From Synanceia verrucosa (taxonomy: Eukaryota > Chordata > Actinopteri > Perciformes > Synanceiidae): a stretch of 64,000 nucleotides of DNA. The position numbers were made by a program, and so were the translations under genes. Location: assembly GCA_029721515.1 (NCBI GenBank), contig CM056551.1:23918437-23982436 (forward strand), read 5' to 3'. Under the pieces are notes generated by a model. That model was not told the origin of the DNA, ran no database searches, and saw only the letters and a program-made list of their open reading frames with translations. This document shows positions 1 to 13,500 of the stretch, piece by piece. The stretch's first letter is position 1; each line of letters opens with the position of its first letter.

Positions 1-113
1 GAATGTTTTCTCATAGGTTACTATTATACAACATATTCATGTAAATTTTAGGTAATACCTTGCACCATCCTTCAATAAGTAGCTACTAATAAACTCTGTC
101 GTTCAACCCATAG

Positions 114-2164
114 CAACAGTTCCAGAGTTGCTTTGTGGAGACTCTGCAGTTCAAGAACCTACACAGATCCTCAACGCCCTGAGGAAACAGGTAAACATGA
201 GTGGCTGCTCACTGTTCATCACCTTTGTGTCCCCAAACTCATTTAGTAGATTTGTGTTGAAATTAGATCTGTAACATTTGTAATTTTTCTGTTTTCCAGC
301 GGTTTAATGCAGACTTTGAGCTGACAGCCAGACAAGGAGCAGACACCATGGCATACATTGCTCTGCTTGAAGAGAAACTACGACCAGCTCTGGTAACACA
401 GTCTCTGCTCTGCTTGTTCCCTGACAAGAACTAATCTCTTAATACTCAGAATGATGATTTGTGTCCCACAGTTGCACACTTTCTGGGTGGATGCAGAAAA
501 CTACGCCAATCTGACGCGACCATGGTTTGCTTCCCGTTCGCCGTTCCCTCTTAACTTTCTTGTCCCCGGTCGTCATGCCAAAACTGCCCTCTCTCGCATC
601 CTGCTAACCAAAGGAGAGGCGCCACTACACAGGATCAGTGAGGTGGAGGGAAAGGTGAATATTGACTTGATTCATCAGCCACAAGTTCTGGTAACTGTGT
701 TTTGTTTTTCAGAACTGTAAATCTTTCTCCCTATCTTGCTCAGATCTACAGTGATGCTAAAGAGTGCCTGAATCTCCTCTCCTACAGACTGGGAACTACA
801 GACTACTTCTTCGGCAAATCGTGAGTGAGGAAAAGAGAAAAGATGAAAATTGAAACGTAGATGTAAATATTGTCTTATTTCATGAGATTAGATGCGTTGG
901 TTCTTCTCATTAAATATTCGGTTGGTCATTTCATTACAACTGACCATAACAATTTCCATAGTTTTCTCTAAACAAATATGTAAAATCACATCAATATTTA
1001 CAGTTTAAGTTCATTGCATTAAAAGAAAGCTGTATTTCAGAATTCATCATAGGAAAAAAATCTAACTTAAAAATGCTTACCAGTCTTTATAAATGATGAA
1101 TTGTACTTCAGGATTTACTGACAATATGAATAGCACTACTCCTTGTGTCTAATAGACTTCAGACTTTATTATCCCCAGGGGGAAATTTGTGTTCACGGAC
1201 AGTACATATGGAATCCAAGACATTTAGGACAAATAACATGATAAAAATAATTTATGGGTGTTGCAATGCGTGTGATGGCCTTGTCATGGCGTTCTGCAGT
1301 GAAACAAATTGCCCTAGGTCACTTCTCTCTGTGTACCGTTTTTGTGTCTGTAGGCCGACCAGTCTGGATGCCTTTGTGTTTGGTTTTGTGGCTCCCATTT
1401 ACAAAGCCAGTCTCCCCAGTAGCCCCCTGCAAAGCCACCTCAGACAGCTGGAAAACCTCACACACTTCTGTGACAACATCCTCGCAGTCTACTTCGGCTC
1501 AGAGCACTCTTGTAAGAACGCTGCACACACTGGAAATACTCACACTTTTGGGGCTTCATCTCGGTCCATCCACACAAAGATGCAGGTTTTACATTACATA
1601 CACAAGCACACAAGAGGACTAACATCACCAGTGTTTTCCTTCTTCTCACATCTTTGTTTCACTGCATGCTCGCTCTCTGTATGTGCTTGATTTTTTTGGT
1701 GCTCAGATGCTTAACACTGTTCCACTTCCACTGACTCTGTGCTATCGTCGTCTGTGTGTGTCCGCTTAACGTCATTTTTCTCCAGGTCCTCCCCCACTCG
1801 TCCAGGAAACAATGGACGCCAACCTCCAGAAACTAACTCAGCTTGTAAACAAAGAGTCCAACTTGATAGAGAAGGTGCTTCTGCTTTCCTTTTATCATCT
1901 CTTTGCATGGGTGCATGGGTGCATTTGGCAGGTACAGTCTCAGCTGTACTGAAAGTATATATAGTGTCTCTTACTGAGTCATTGTCATATCGATTTGTGC
2001 TTGTGAATCATGTGTGCCTAAACTAAACTGGACATCCTGTACTGTAGATGGATGACAATCTTCGCAGCAGCCCTCAGCACAAGCCCCACAGACCAGACCC
2101 CAAACCCAGTCTGGCCAGTGAGAAGAGCTCCACTCATACCCAACCCCTTACCTGTCAGCCCTGA
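114..2164 (+). CDS. mtx3: Metaxin-3 (5'-truncated by the window edge)
   Basis: Metaxins are outer mitochondrial membrane proteins tied to the SAM/MIB machinery that inserts beta-barrel proteins. Seven exons join in frame: 114-190, 300-392, 472-654, 744-820, 1354-1511, 1786-1874 and 2048-2164 (TGA at 2162-2164). They give about 263 C-terminal residues. Compared with the roughly 310-aa family, about 50 N-terminal residues lie to the left. Recognised blocks are GADTMAYIALLEEKL, the GST-C-like metaxin core (HTFWVDAENY, DAKECLNLLSYRLG, SLDAFVFGFVAPIY) and the tail TMDANLQKLTQLVNKES, followed by MDDNLRSSPQ. That tail and the lack of a C-terminal membrane helix point to metaxin-3 rather than metaxin-1. 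All introns are GT-AG. The first exon in view enters with two bases of a split codon, so its 5' border is slightly uncertain. The gene is tail-to-tail with cmya5, as in human. Confidence 0.93.
1160..1190 (-). repeat. SINE-tail-like fragment in an mtx3 intron
   Basis: The stretch ttattatccccagggggaaa resembles the 3' tail shared by many teleost SINE/LINE elements. No tRNA-like head is visible beside it, so it is a decayed fragment at best. Confidence 0.35.
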
Positions 2165-2990
2165 TCCACTCTGAGCCACTCCTGATGAATGGAGGACGAA
2201 CAGTCTGTAGATGAAAGGTACATTTCTGAATCTGACATCCTCAAATCAATTAAAAAAACAAAATCATCCGGCTGGACAGTAGTTTGGATGGAAAATATCC
2301 TAAAAAGTTATTGGATGAATAACTGTGTAATTATTAAAGAGACTTTTTCATTGATGATGATAGGTTTGAAAGCTGTTAGTCTGAAAGAGAAGGGAACGTG
2401 CATGTGTGAGGTTTTTAGAAAGGTTGAGTGCATGTATGTGGTTGTGGATGGAATGCTATGAAGTGGTTTTTGATGAGAAAGACATGGAAAGCTGACGGAA
2501 AATGAAATGAAAAGTCCAGCAGGAAAAAGAAGTGACACAGTTTGACCTCTGAGTGGACCACTTAACCTCTTCTTCCTTTTGTCCTTTTGCTTTCTGTAAG
2601 AAATATGTATTTTCTGTTTCAATCTTTTCAGTTTTTCAGCACATTAGGGTTGATGCACCGTAGTTCTTACTTCACCTGTGATGATTTTGCATTAGGTTAC
2701 AAATGCATTGATCGCTGAAATAGTAGTGTTGTGCCATATGGAAAGATTTGTTCAGTTATGGTCCTCTAGTTTATAAATTTGCATTTAATCATGGCTGACC
2801 TCAGAACCTTTAGCAACGCTCTGAGCGCACATCCGTCCTCATTTACACTGCATAAATGTACAGTATGTACACAGTCATGATTAGGAAAAAACCCTTTAAT
2901 CACTTTACTTTGCTCTCACCTCCTCTGCTCTGTATAGCTTGTATAGTTGTAAATATTTTCATGATTAAAATCAATACAATTTACTTTTGG
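2165..2990 (+). other. mtx3: Probable mtx3 3' UTR
   Basis: No coding signal is visible after the mtx3 stop. An ATTAAA at 2964-2969 is the first convincing poly(A) signal and would give a 3' UTR of about 0.8 kb. A second possible signal, AATAAA, lies near 4310. The end is inferred, not observed. Confidence 0.5.
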
Positions 2991-5671
2991 TTTTCTCAAA
3001 CAGGGCTGATCAACTCCACACAGTTTTGCTAGATACACTGAGGTAATTTATACACACTATTAACTTATTCATGCAAAATATGTGGGACTGATATGCATTT
3101 GTATGAGAATTTTCCCAAGGACTATCTGAAACCAGTGTGTCTTTCAATTGTATGTTTTTTTTGTAATGCAAAGTATACTGTCAATAATAATCCACTCACT
3201 GTCGTTGCCATGGTTTTCCATCTATCTTGCACAACATTTATTTTGTTAAGATTTTTCTGCAGAGTTGTCATTTGCTGTGCCTGTGTAACACCTTGTTAAA
3301 TTTGAAGTGTCTGTCCCATTTGGGAATGTCTCATTAGCTGCCTTTTGACTTTATTTTTACTGTCTGAAATAGTGGTTTTTACTGTCATGCTCTCTAATGT
3401 CCTCACATTTCGTACATTGCTAGACTGTGTCTCTACATGTGTAATTGCATTCACGTTTCTCTGGGTCTCAGTCTAAAAGTATTAATACTTGTAAAGACTT
3501 TTGGGTTTTTGCACCTTCCAAAAAAAGTCACTTTATGATTATATTCCCTTTAAAGCACCATATCCTGAAACAAAAGCATTAATTGGCTGTGTGTGTGTGT
3601 GTGCTGCCAATTACAAAATGTAGTTGGACAACAAACAGGCTTGTGAGGACAGTATGGGTGCAGTGTGCCTTCATAACTGCTGGTGACTTTGTACAATAAT
3701 CAAACAGTTCATAATTTTAATACATTGCCATAAAATTATCTTTGTCATTTTCTTTTGTTGTCATTATCTGTGGATGATTGACAACAACTGTCATATTACT
3801 GAAATACAGATATGATAATCCAACCATGACCGCTGTCTTTTTTTCTTTTTTTTTAATATTATTTCACTAAATGTGCCTATAAACAGTTAACCAGAGCCTG
3901 ATTAAAATCATATGAAAGCAGTTTGTAGAGTTTTTTAAACATGGAGATGTTTGCTGAAGGTTTTTTTATGCAGTCAGATGTGCAGTTCAGTGGTTTGTTC
4001 CAGCAATAATTTCACCTTTTCCCACCATGCTTAGTGTGTGATCAGTTGTTTAGATGTTGGGAGGATAGAGCGCTCTTTGTTTGAGTTTGGCCTTGGATTT
4101 GGAAAAAATGAGAGTTCTTGAGCTGAAAGGAGATGATGCATACTTGACATGAGATATTGTGGAAGTCATCGATCACGTGAGGAGAGACTCCTGCTGAGGC
4201 AGGGAAGGAAATAGCACATTTTGAACCTTACTGGTTTACAACCTTTCAATTGTAGTGATTTAATGACACTATTGTCATCCTGCTCCTGTCTTAAAATACA
4301 TGTTTGTAGAATAAATCATATACGATAGTTTCAAAGACCTCTGGTGTTGACAGGAGTTAGAAAAACAGCCCCCAGTCTGCAGCAGTGAGAGACTGGGTCT
4401 TAACTTTCCACTGACACAGAAACAGATCCCTCCAGGGTTCAGCTACAATAAAAATTGTTCCCACTCTTCCACTCAGTGTTATCAGTCCCAGTCCCAGTAA
4501 AAGGAGGCTGCCCCTTTTCAAAGAGGTGTCCTTCCAGCTGAGCAGTCCAGCAGATCACATGAAAGCCAACAGCTGTTCCCTGATGGTCTGCATGTGTTTG
4601 CCCCCCACTCCTCTTCTTCCTTTCACTTTCCTCCTCTCTGTTCCCCAGAAAAGAGGAAAGGTGTCAGAGATGAGGGGGGAAAAGCTATGAGTGCCTGGAA
4701 AAGCAGTTTCATAATAATCATGAAATGACATGTCCCCTTGGAGAACCGTGCAGCTTTGTCAGCGAGAGTTTGGCTCCCAAATCTACAGTAGCTGCAAGTC
4801 ATCGAAAGCAATCTTGACGTCTAAGTGCATGATAGATTTAGCAGAACTTGTAAGGACTGGTGGCAGAAATGTATCTGGATATGATTTTGAGCCAATATTA
4901 CAGCAAATGGAGTGCTGAGGCCCCCTAGTGGAAAACGAATGAGCTGACAACAAACAAACAGTCCAGTTGTGCAAATAGAAAAATTAATGTTCATTCAGCT
5001 CAGGTGTTAAAATCAGTTTACAAGACAAAATAAAACTGCGAGTCACACATAACAAAATATAGAAGAGATCACAGGTGTTTACAAAGGTTATTTACACAAA
5101 TTCACAATATGAAATGCGAAAGTTCAAAAGTGTCTCAGTATGTTTTTGGAGATATGGGCCTGAACACAGTGTTTAAACTTTGTCTGTCTCAGAAATAATT
5201 CTGTGTTTGACTTCATTGTGACAGTTAACTCACAGTAGAAACAGTACCTGTTAATAATGGTTCAAAATAAAGAGGAGAAAACTCAAATCAAAGAACATTT
5301 ACAGTACAAAACAATCAGCATATGTTATGGTCACCTTTACAAAATGATCCATAACATTTTGCATCTTCCTTCATGAAACAAGATACACTATAACCAGTGA
5401 AAAAAATTCAACGCAACAAATTTCAATCCAGTTGTATTTCACACAATAACCATTTACTTTCACTGCCCCGGTTTTTGGTATTTATAAGACATGATGTATG
5501 GGCCTGGTGTGTCTTCTGTCTTCACTGTGGGGCAGGAGTTACATCCTGTCATATCTGCAGCTTTCTCAGTAAGACAGTAATGCTCATTTCAACCGTAATA
5601 CTGTAAGATCATTCAAATTAAATATATGTCCAACATGAACTGTAAACTCCTCTGTGTGAGGCAGATAGCGG
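2991..5671. other. Convergent intergenic region plus cmya5 3' UTR
   Basis: This is the tail-to-tail gap between mtx3 and cmya5. It is AT-rich with no exon-like open frame, tRNA or recognisable transposon, and only short (TG)n runs near 3590. The part adjoining 5671 must carry the cmya5 3' UTR. I did not find an unambiguous minus-strand AATAAA close to the stop, so its end is not placed. Confidence 0.5.
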
Positions 5672-7509
5672 CTAGCTGTCTTTGGTAAACTCCGGCACCT
5701 CCAGCACCATGCTGACCTCCAGGCTGCCCGGCATCTCGAGGGCCAGAGCGGGGTGGCAGGGCTGGGTGAAGCGCTGGTAGAAAGTGCCTAACAACTGACC
5801 ACTCTGGGCATTGTAGAAAGATAAACAACCACGCTGGTAATCTAGGAGAGAACCCACTCGTTCAGGCATCTCAATCACAAAGACACTGGACTGAATGCCA
5901 TTGTGGAGCAGCTGATACCTGCAGCTGGACAAAGAGAGCAAAGAGAGGAGGGTTTAGACCAGAACAGTGATGGGAAGTACAGGAAACGGAGGAATGCTTT
6001 CTGCATACCCTGATGGTGTAGGGACACACTGCAAACACCACGACAGGCTGTTTTCTCCCAGTGGGCTCTTTCTGTTAGCTGTACTGTACGCCACTCCAAG
6101 TCTGTAGGCTGTGCTTCCTGACACAATGGTCTCCCAGTAATACTGTCCTCGTGCCGGCAACAACTCACCCAGGATGGATGGACATCTGGAAAACAAACAC
6201 TGCTTTATACATATTCTTTAAAAGCTTGAGTGGTAGGAGCTGACTGAAACTCACTGTTTGTTTGAAGATGGTGTGTTTTCATGTGCGTCCTGAGAGTAGT
6301 GCAGGGTGGTCTGGTCCACTGACAGCTCCAGAGCAGGGTGAGCTGAGGCTTTCAGCAGGTGGAACTTTGTCCCTGAAAACAGTAACAGGTAAGAGAAGAT
6401 GTACAAAAAATATGTAAAGGAAACTACGAAGCAAAGCGTTTAAGTGTGCTTTATTACCTTTGGTGGAAATGAGGGCAGCCTCGCTCTGTTCGCTGGCTCC
6501 ACACACATTCACAGCTTTGATGTAAAACAAATAATTCTCACTGGGCTGCAGCAGAACCCTCTGTTCACAGCTCCTGATACCTGAGATAGACCTAGGAGAA
6601 TATCACACACACACACACACACACATAGATTCAAAGAATAGACCTTGGTGTATAAAATATTTGCAGCTTGCTTGTGCAAGAAGTATAATTATGTCTTTAC
6701 ATTTTTAAACCAATTGGCTTTCACGATATGGTTAAATCACTGCATGTTTCTATATGTGTACCTGTCTGGTTAAAACAAGCACTCACCTGAGTCCCTCCCC
6801 CTCCAGTTCGTACTGGCGACAGTACTCCAGGGTGTAGTTCTGTTCAGGGGTCTGGTTTGCTGAACTCCACCGCAGGGTGGCTGAATCCCACATGACAGTA
6901 CAGCGCTCTGTGTCAATCACTGGCACTGAGGGAGCTGAAATGTTAATAATAGTTTGAAATTAAATTCTGGTAACACTAATCTTCCTATGCAATTTTCCAC
7001 ATTATTTTTAGGAAATTTAGATTTACAGGTCAGGTGAGATGATGAATATTTATTTGGTATTTTGAAAAAAAAAAAAAAAAGCACTTACAAGGTATTGATT
7101 GCTCCCTGACCCACCCACAATACAGAAGTGGATAGGTATAGTAAATGATATTTATCTTATGGAAAACATTACATTCTCCCTTCGCCTTCAGAAAAGTACT
7201 GAATGGATGACCCTGTAATGCTGTTTTTATACTTTACGACTGAATGTTTTAATGGGACTAACGATTGGTTTGCATCACCTATATTTTCTTTCAAAACTCC
7301 CTGGTAGCAGTTTTTATAGTTGTTCTTTTATATGTTGATCTTTCCCAGTTTGTTCAAAGTTCTCAAATATAATTCATCTGACTTTTTGTATTTTGTTTTC
7401 TGGTTTGTAAACAAACATTTCCACTGTGAGGGGCAAAATACCATTGAATATTGTCCAAAAGTAAGCATTGTATTACAACGCTCTCACAAAATAAAAATAA
7501 AAAAATGTA

Positions 7510-7561
<52 letters not shown>

Positions 7562-10500
7562 TCTGGATCCCCAAAAATGTAGATGTAGATCTAAACTCCC
7601 CTAAAGAATAAAATAATGCACTCCAGTTTTATCAGTCAGTGTTGTTGTATTGCTGTAACTTCTGCTCAACTGACCGGTGCTGAAGGAGAGTCTCTCGCTG
7701 GGCAGAGAGCAGCCTGTATAGTTGACAGCCATCACCCACACCTTGTAGGTCTTGTCAGACTCCAGCTCCTCCAGGACACAGTAACTCTCCTTCACTGTCA
7801 CACGGTACTCCTCTGACACAGCTGTGGACAACAGCGGCCACAACACACATGAGTAAAAATGAGTGAAAAGAGAGCATGATGGGAGTAACCGTTTTCTAGT
7901 TTTAACACCATCCTGAAAGTATTTACCTCCCTGAGGATCCTCCATGCAGTAGACCTGGAAGCAGTCTATGATATCCCCAGGATTGACCTTCCAGTAAACA
8001 GTAACACTGGTGCTGGTGGCAGAGCCTGGCTCCTGAGGCTGCAGCGTGGGCCTCTGAGGCACTGAGGCACCATAACAGACATTCATAACATATTATGCAT
8101 ACAGCGTAACACTTCTTGTCAGATGCTTTTCCATCAAACCTACCTGGGATTCCCTTGCGCTGTGCAAGGTGAGAGCTGGAAGTGTTGCCCTTGGCATAGT
8201 CCTCAAACACCAGCAGTCCCTTGGGACCCAGCTCCAGTGACATGGCAGAGTCCAGAGCTGCCTTGAGACTGACCACACAACCACAAGTCAGTATCAATGA
8301 ATGTCTATATAGTGAGCAGGGCATGAGTTGGTATTACATTACCTTGCATGAATGTCTTCAGGGGACTAGTGGGAGAACAGATTGAAGAGGGATTTATCAG
8401 AATTTTTAACCCTGATCATCGGCCGAACATGACTGCACTGATCAATAAGCCTCAAGACTCACCCGTGCATCAATCTCAGCCTCTCTGGCTGTGGTCTCCA
8501 GAGTGGCCTTGGCAGAGTCGATGCTCTCCTGGAAAGAGACAATCTGGTCATAGAGTTGCTCCAGCTTGGCCTTCTTCTCCTCCTCCATGCTGACTGACAT
8601 GTCGTTATACTGCTCCATCACAAGAGCCATCATCTCCTCATTCTGCACCTGCATCGCCGCCTCGCTCTCCATGCACTGGTCCTGATCAAGAGGAGAGGGA
8701 CAGAAAAAAATAGAGATATTATATTTACAATATTTACAGGTGAAATAATGTGTATTATCACCATTTAGCCTGTGGAATGTGAGGACAGATTGTTTTACCT
8801 CTACAGAGTTGTAGGCCAATTCAAGCTCAGACACCAGGTCCTCAATGTTCTCAGTCCTCGCCTGAAGCTCTGAGATCCAGTCACCCAGCTTCTCCTGTAA
8901 AAAAAAAACACACCAGGAGACAAAGGGTGAAAGGAGCAATGGAACTATTACTCTGATCTTTTCTTTTAATAAAAAAACAATGCTACAGTGTAAAAATACT
9001 TAAAAGTCCTGCATTGAAAATATTACTTGGGTAAAAGTGTTTGCATAAAAATATACTTCCAACAGTAAAAGTACTAATCATGCTGAATGTCCAGTTTCAA
9101 AATAATATATTACATTGTTGGATTATAATTCGAGATACAGTTGTATGTTATAAAATGTCATGTAACTCAAGCTGTCAAATAAATACTATTTTTGTTTACT
9201 TTAACAAAGTCGTTTTTGTGTACTTTTTGGAGTATTTTCAAACATCAGGAAGCCTGTTGTATTTGGCTACATTTCAAGTCGCGTGGGTCACAGAATAAAC
9301 ACAGAAATCCGATGAAAAAGTCCTGATAGAGTGAGAGAACAGAGCAGCAGAGAGGAGCAGAGTGGAAGCTGCTGGTGTGTCTGCAGCCGCTGGGGGGCGC
9401 CACCTCCCGACCTCAGCCATGACACCGGAAATGGTAAATATTGGTGTTCAGGAGCGACTTCAAACAGTTCTAATGATTTTCTGCACCTCACAGTTAATCT
9501 TTTTCTCTATTAACCTTGGGTTAATGCACCACCTGGAGCAGAGACACACCCACAGTGTGCCTCACCTGGTCGTTAGCTGTTTGGCTAACATGCTAAATGC
9601 TAGCATGGAGTTTGGATGACTTCTACTGAAGTGTGTGAGGCCTGCCTGCTGTTTGACAAGCAAACAAACAAAGCAAATTTAGAATTTTAAGGGGAACCGA
9701 GAGGCCAAATAGACTGGTTAGACTGGGACGAGAGAGGCGAAGTGGTCTGTTTGTACTGGGACCAGACAGGAAGAGTGGACTGGTTGTACCCAGAGAGGCT
9801 GAGTGGTGAGTACTGTACAAACACACAACAAACAGACACTTGTGGCCACGACGTTGCCTAGCAACTCTATGCTATGATTTTTATTTCCTGCTGTTGATTG
9901 TAAGTTGCGTCCATAGCTTGTTTTACTTATTGCTGATCATTTCTTTCATGTGATTGTCAGAGTTTTGTCTTTTTCTGGTTAATTTCTGTCGGCAGATGTA
10001 AATTATTATTTAGCTGAATGCACAGACTACTAATTTGTTGCTGATGTTGTTCCACTTATTCGAGAATATCCTGTACAGTAGTGTCCTATATCATTTCACA
10101 CACATTTGTTAGGAAACTGATCTACTTTTTATTTTTTTTAGTTTTACTCAAGTCATCTGTTGCACATCTGTCCATCTTAGAAGAGGTATCCCTCCTCTGT
10201 CGCTCTTACTGAGGTTTATACCATTTCTTTTTTCCTGGTAAAAGTTTTTTGTAGTTGATTTGAGGGTCATACTGTAAAAGACAGTGGGTGTTGTAACCTG
10301 TGCAGATTATAAAGCCCTCTGAGGCAAATTTGTAATTTGTGATATTGGGCTATAAAAATAAAATGACTTCAGTACATTACCTACAAATAGCCTCCTTCTA
10401 CTTTTACTTTACATGTACAATTTCTTTAAAGTAACAGTATTTTTATTTAGTATGATATTCTACTTTATATTCCCAAAGCGTCTGACAATAAGATAGAGGG

Positions 10501-13500
10501 ATTACAAGACAGGTTCACATTTTTGCATGTTTAACACAACAGATTGCTGTCCATATACTCAAAAGCTATTAGTTGTAATTATTCCTGCTGTGCTCCACTC
10601 CCACACCATGAAGAAATCCCTTCCTATCAGTCTCCAGTGGAAGAGAAGCAAAATTAATACAGTTCATAGCCTGAATAGAAGACAGATATGTGTGTGAGAG
10701 AGTGAAAGGGGAAGAATATGCGTTGCACGTGTGAAGAGGTGTAGGAGTGTATTGGTGTTGGTGTTGAAGTCAGACTTGTAATATAGTTTTTATCTTTGTC
10801 TTATTTATAGCCCAGCTGTCAACATTTCATGTAAATACAACATCACACACGCACAAAACCTGGTTCAGATGTAATCTGGAAATTAGCTTTTTTCATTCCC
10901 AGCTTGTTCTAGCTTTCCTTTTATTTAGATGTCAGATATTTTACTGTGATTGTTTATCAAAGACGTGTCACTTCCCCCTATGTTGTCTAATATATCATTG
11001 TCACAGATGACTGAGAAGCAATTGAAAACTGGATATAATGAAGTGTCTGTGGCTTCAGCCTGCAGGTTAAAAATGAACTGATGCTTTGGAAAACTGCAAT
11101 TAACAGACAACAAAGATCTTTAGTTAGATTGTTAGTAGGTGCTATAACATTAATACAGATTAAGATAACAGCTGGCTGACCCTGTACTGACCCATAGGGA
11201 CTGTGTGTGTGAACAGATCATATATCAGTCTCCACTTGATGATGACACACTGGACCTTTCCACAGATCAAAGCAGAGCATTACATCACAACAGTTCAATG
11301 TGTTTGGCTGCAGCCTGCCAGCATGAATGGAAAAGTTATAGCAGACTAATTTAGGACCTTTCTGTTAGGCTATATGATGACCCTAACGCCAGTAAAGTGT
11401 GTGTGATCATAAGCGTGTGCTGTAATAATGCTGGTAAAGTGTAGGATGATGAGCTGCTATTTGATTACTGCTGCAGCCTGCTCAGATTATTAAACACCTG
11501 AGTCTGATAAGGTTTGGGTTCAACTCTTCTGAACAAACTGACAGACTGTCAACAACAATTACAGATGTAGATAAATCCATTGTATTTTGTTTTTACAGCA
11601 GGGCTCTCTGACACCACGCACATGATACACAAACTTATGAAATAGCTCATCAGTTCAAAATCATGCTGATAAGCAATTATCATGAATTGATAACATGTTT
11701 TCTGAGGTGTAAAAGAGGGGCTTCGATCCCAAACACAACATTAGAGTTAAAAAGCTGTGAGAACCAAGAATATGAACTAAATAGAAAATGTTTCCAAACT
11801 GTACGTTACCTTGATTTCCTCATAGGCGTGGTCCACAGCCGTCACCTCGTGGCTGAGATGCTCTCCAGACACACAGTCATCCTCTGACAGCAGACATCCA
11901 CAGGTGATACAGAACCAGTCCATCCCCTGCAGCTCAGCAGCCAGGCGGGCCTGACTCTCTTCCTCTGCATCAAAGATTTCATAGTCAGCCTCCATGAGCT
12001 CTTCTTCAGGGGACAAATCAAAGACTTTCTCCCCCTCCATCTCCACCTCCGCCTCCACTTCCATCTTCTCTTCTTTCTCCAGACCAGGCTCAGGTTTTGC
12101 TTCCCCTACATCTTCCTCTGTATGTTCTAGCATCTCTTTTGCGTCCTGTGGAGATATTATCTCATAGTCAAGCTCCTCATCAATCACCTCTGGAGCCTCT
12201 GCAGCTGCTTCATCGTGCTCCAGCTTTTGTTCTACACCCTCTCTATGCAGCTCAAACTGTGGACTTGAATCCTCTTTAATAGTGCTTGTTTCTGGAGCAT
12301 GTTGCACCTTGTGCAAGTCTTCCTTTTGTTCCACATCTGCTGCTAACTGTATTTCCTCTCTGTGTATCCCGGATAAATCCTCCTGGGGAGTAAAGCTCCT
12401 CAGCGGGGAAAAGACACCCTCATCTTCTTTAAAATCCCACTCCATCTGCTGCTCCTCTGTATTGGCCTCCTCCACAGGCGCTGGAGGAGTGTACCTACTG
12501 TTTAACTCCTTTTTAAGCAGTGAATCATCTGATTTAACTTCCAGGTGAGTCTCTGTCACGCTTTCTTCATTTTGGGCCTGAAGCGTCTCTGGGCATGATG
12601 TTGTGGTGGCAGGTGCTATGTGAAGTCCACATGTGCTGTCAGCTTCAGGGAGAGCTACTGTATCGCTTGTAGTCTTCTCTGATGACTGACTGATCTCTAT
12701 GTCCATCTCCACAGCTTGTCCTTTGGGGACGAGGAGGATTAACTCATCACCTACATTCACCAATTCCTGAGCGAGAGTCCCAGTCTCCTCTGTGGGTGTT
12801 TTACCTTTGGCTTCAGTTAAAAGCTCATGGTTAGTCACTGACTCCTCTTGTTGATGCTGCTCTGAGTCAATAATTTCATGCTGTTTTATATCTGAATCTG
12901 TCTTAACTTCTGCTGGCATCACAGGTTCAGTTACTTCACTTGAAATCTCTGCTTTAACCTTTGATTCCTGATCAGCTTCAGTAATAAATTCAGGCAGCTG
13001 ACTCTCAACTGCAGTTTCCTCTGTTAGAGCGACATGTCCCTTTTCTCGTTCTGCTGTTTGAACCTCTGTTTCCTCAGCATGTGTTACCTCCTGAAGATCA
13101 ATGTGAACTTGAGTTTGGATCTCTCTTTCAGTTACCTCCACTAAAGCGTGTACTGCGGAATCACGCTCAGTGATGACCTCAACAGGTGCAACACACAGAG
13201 GAGTTACATCGACTGTCTTTATTTCAGTAGAGGTGAACGTTTCATGTTTTCCAGTCTCGGGCTCTTTCACCTCAGCTGCAACTGTTTCCATGGCCTCAGT
13301 TCCTGCTTTCTCATCAGCAGTCTCCATCTTAGTGTCAGTAGCTGAATCCTCAGATTTCTCAGTGATGAAGTGAGGAGCCTCACTGCTTACCTCTGCTGTG
13401 TCCTCTTCATTTACAGCCACTCGAGCTGTTTTTTGTCCAGTTTGCGTCTGACATGACTGCTCAGTTTCAGTAATGCTAGCTGTTTGTGCCTCTCCTCTGT

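Larger units (their letters stand above)
8895..11809 (-). other. cmya5: cmya5 intron 3 (2.9 kb)
   Basis: This intron separates the giant disordered exon from the coiled-coil exons. It holds a GCTAAC-rich palindromic patch (9572-9608), a degenerate tandem repeat (9694-9808) and a common teleost dispersed repeat (10165-10372). No coding signal was seen in either strand. Confidence 0.7.

Noticed and set aside
1145..1690. 181-aa open frame on the plus strand in mtx3
   Set aside because: Only its middle (1354-1511) is the true metaxin exon. The rest is intron read through, including a SINE-tail fragment.
7510..7560. Regular repeat that might suggest a CRISPR array
   Set aside because: It is a simple AAT microsatellite in a vertebrate intron. 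No repeat-spacer structure exists anywhere in the window.
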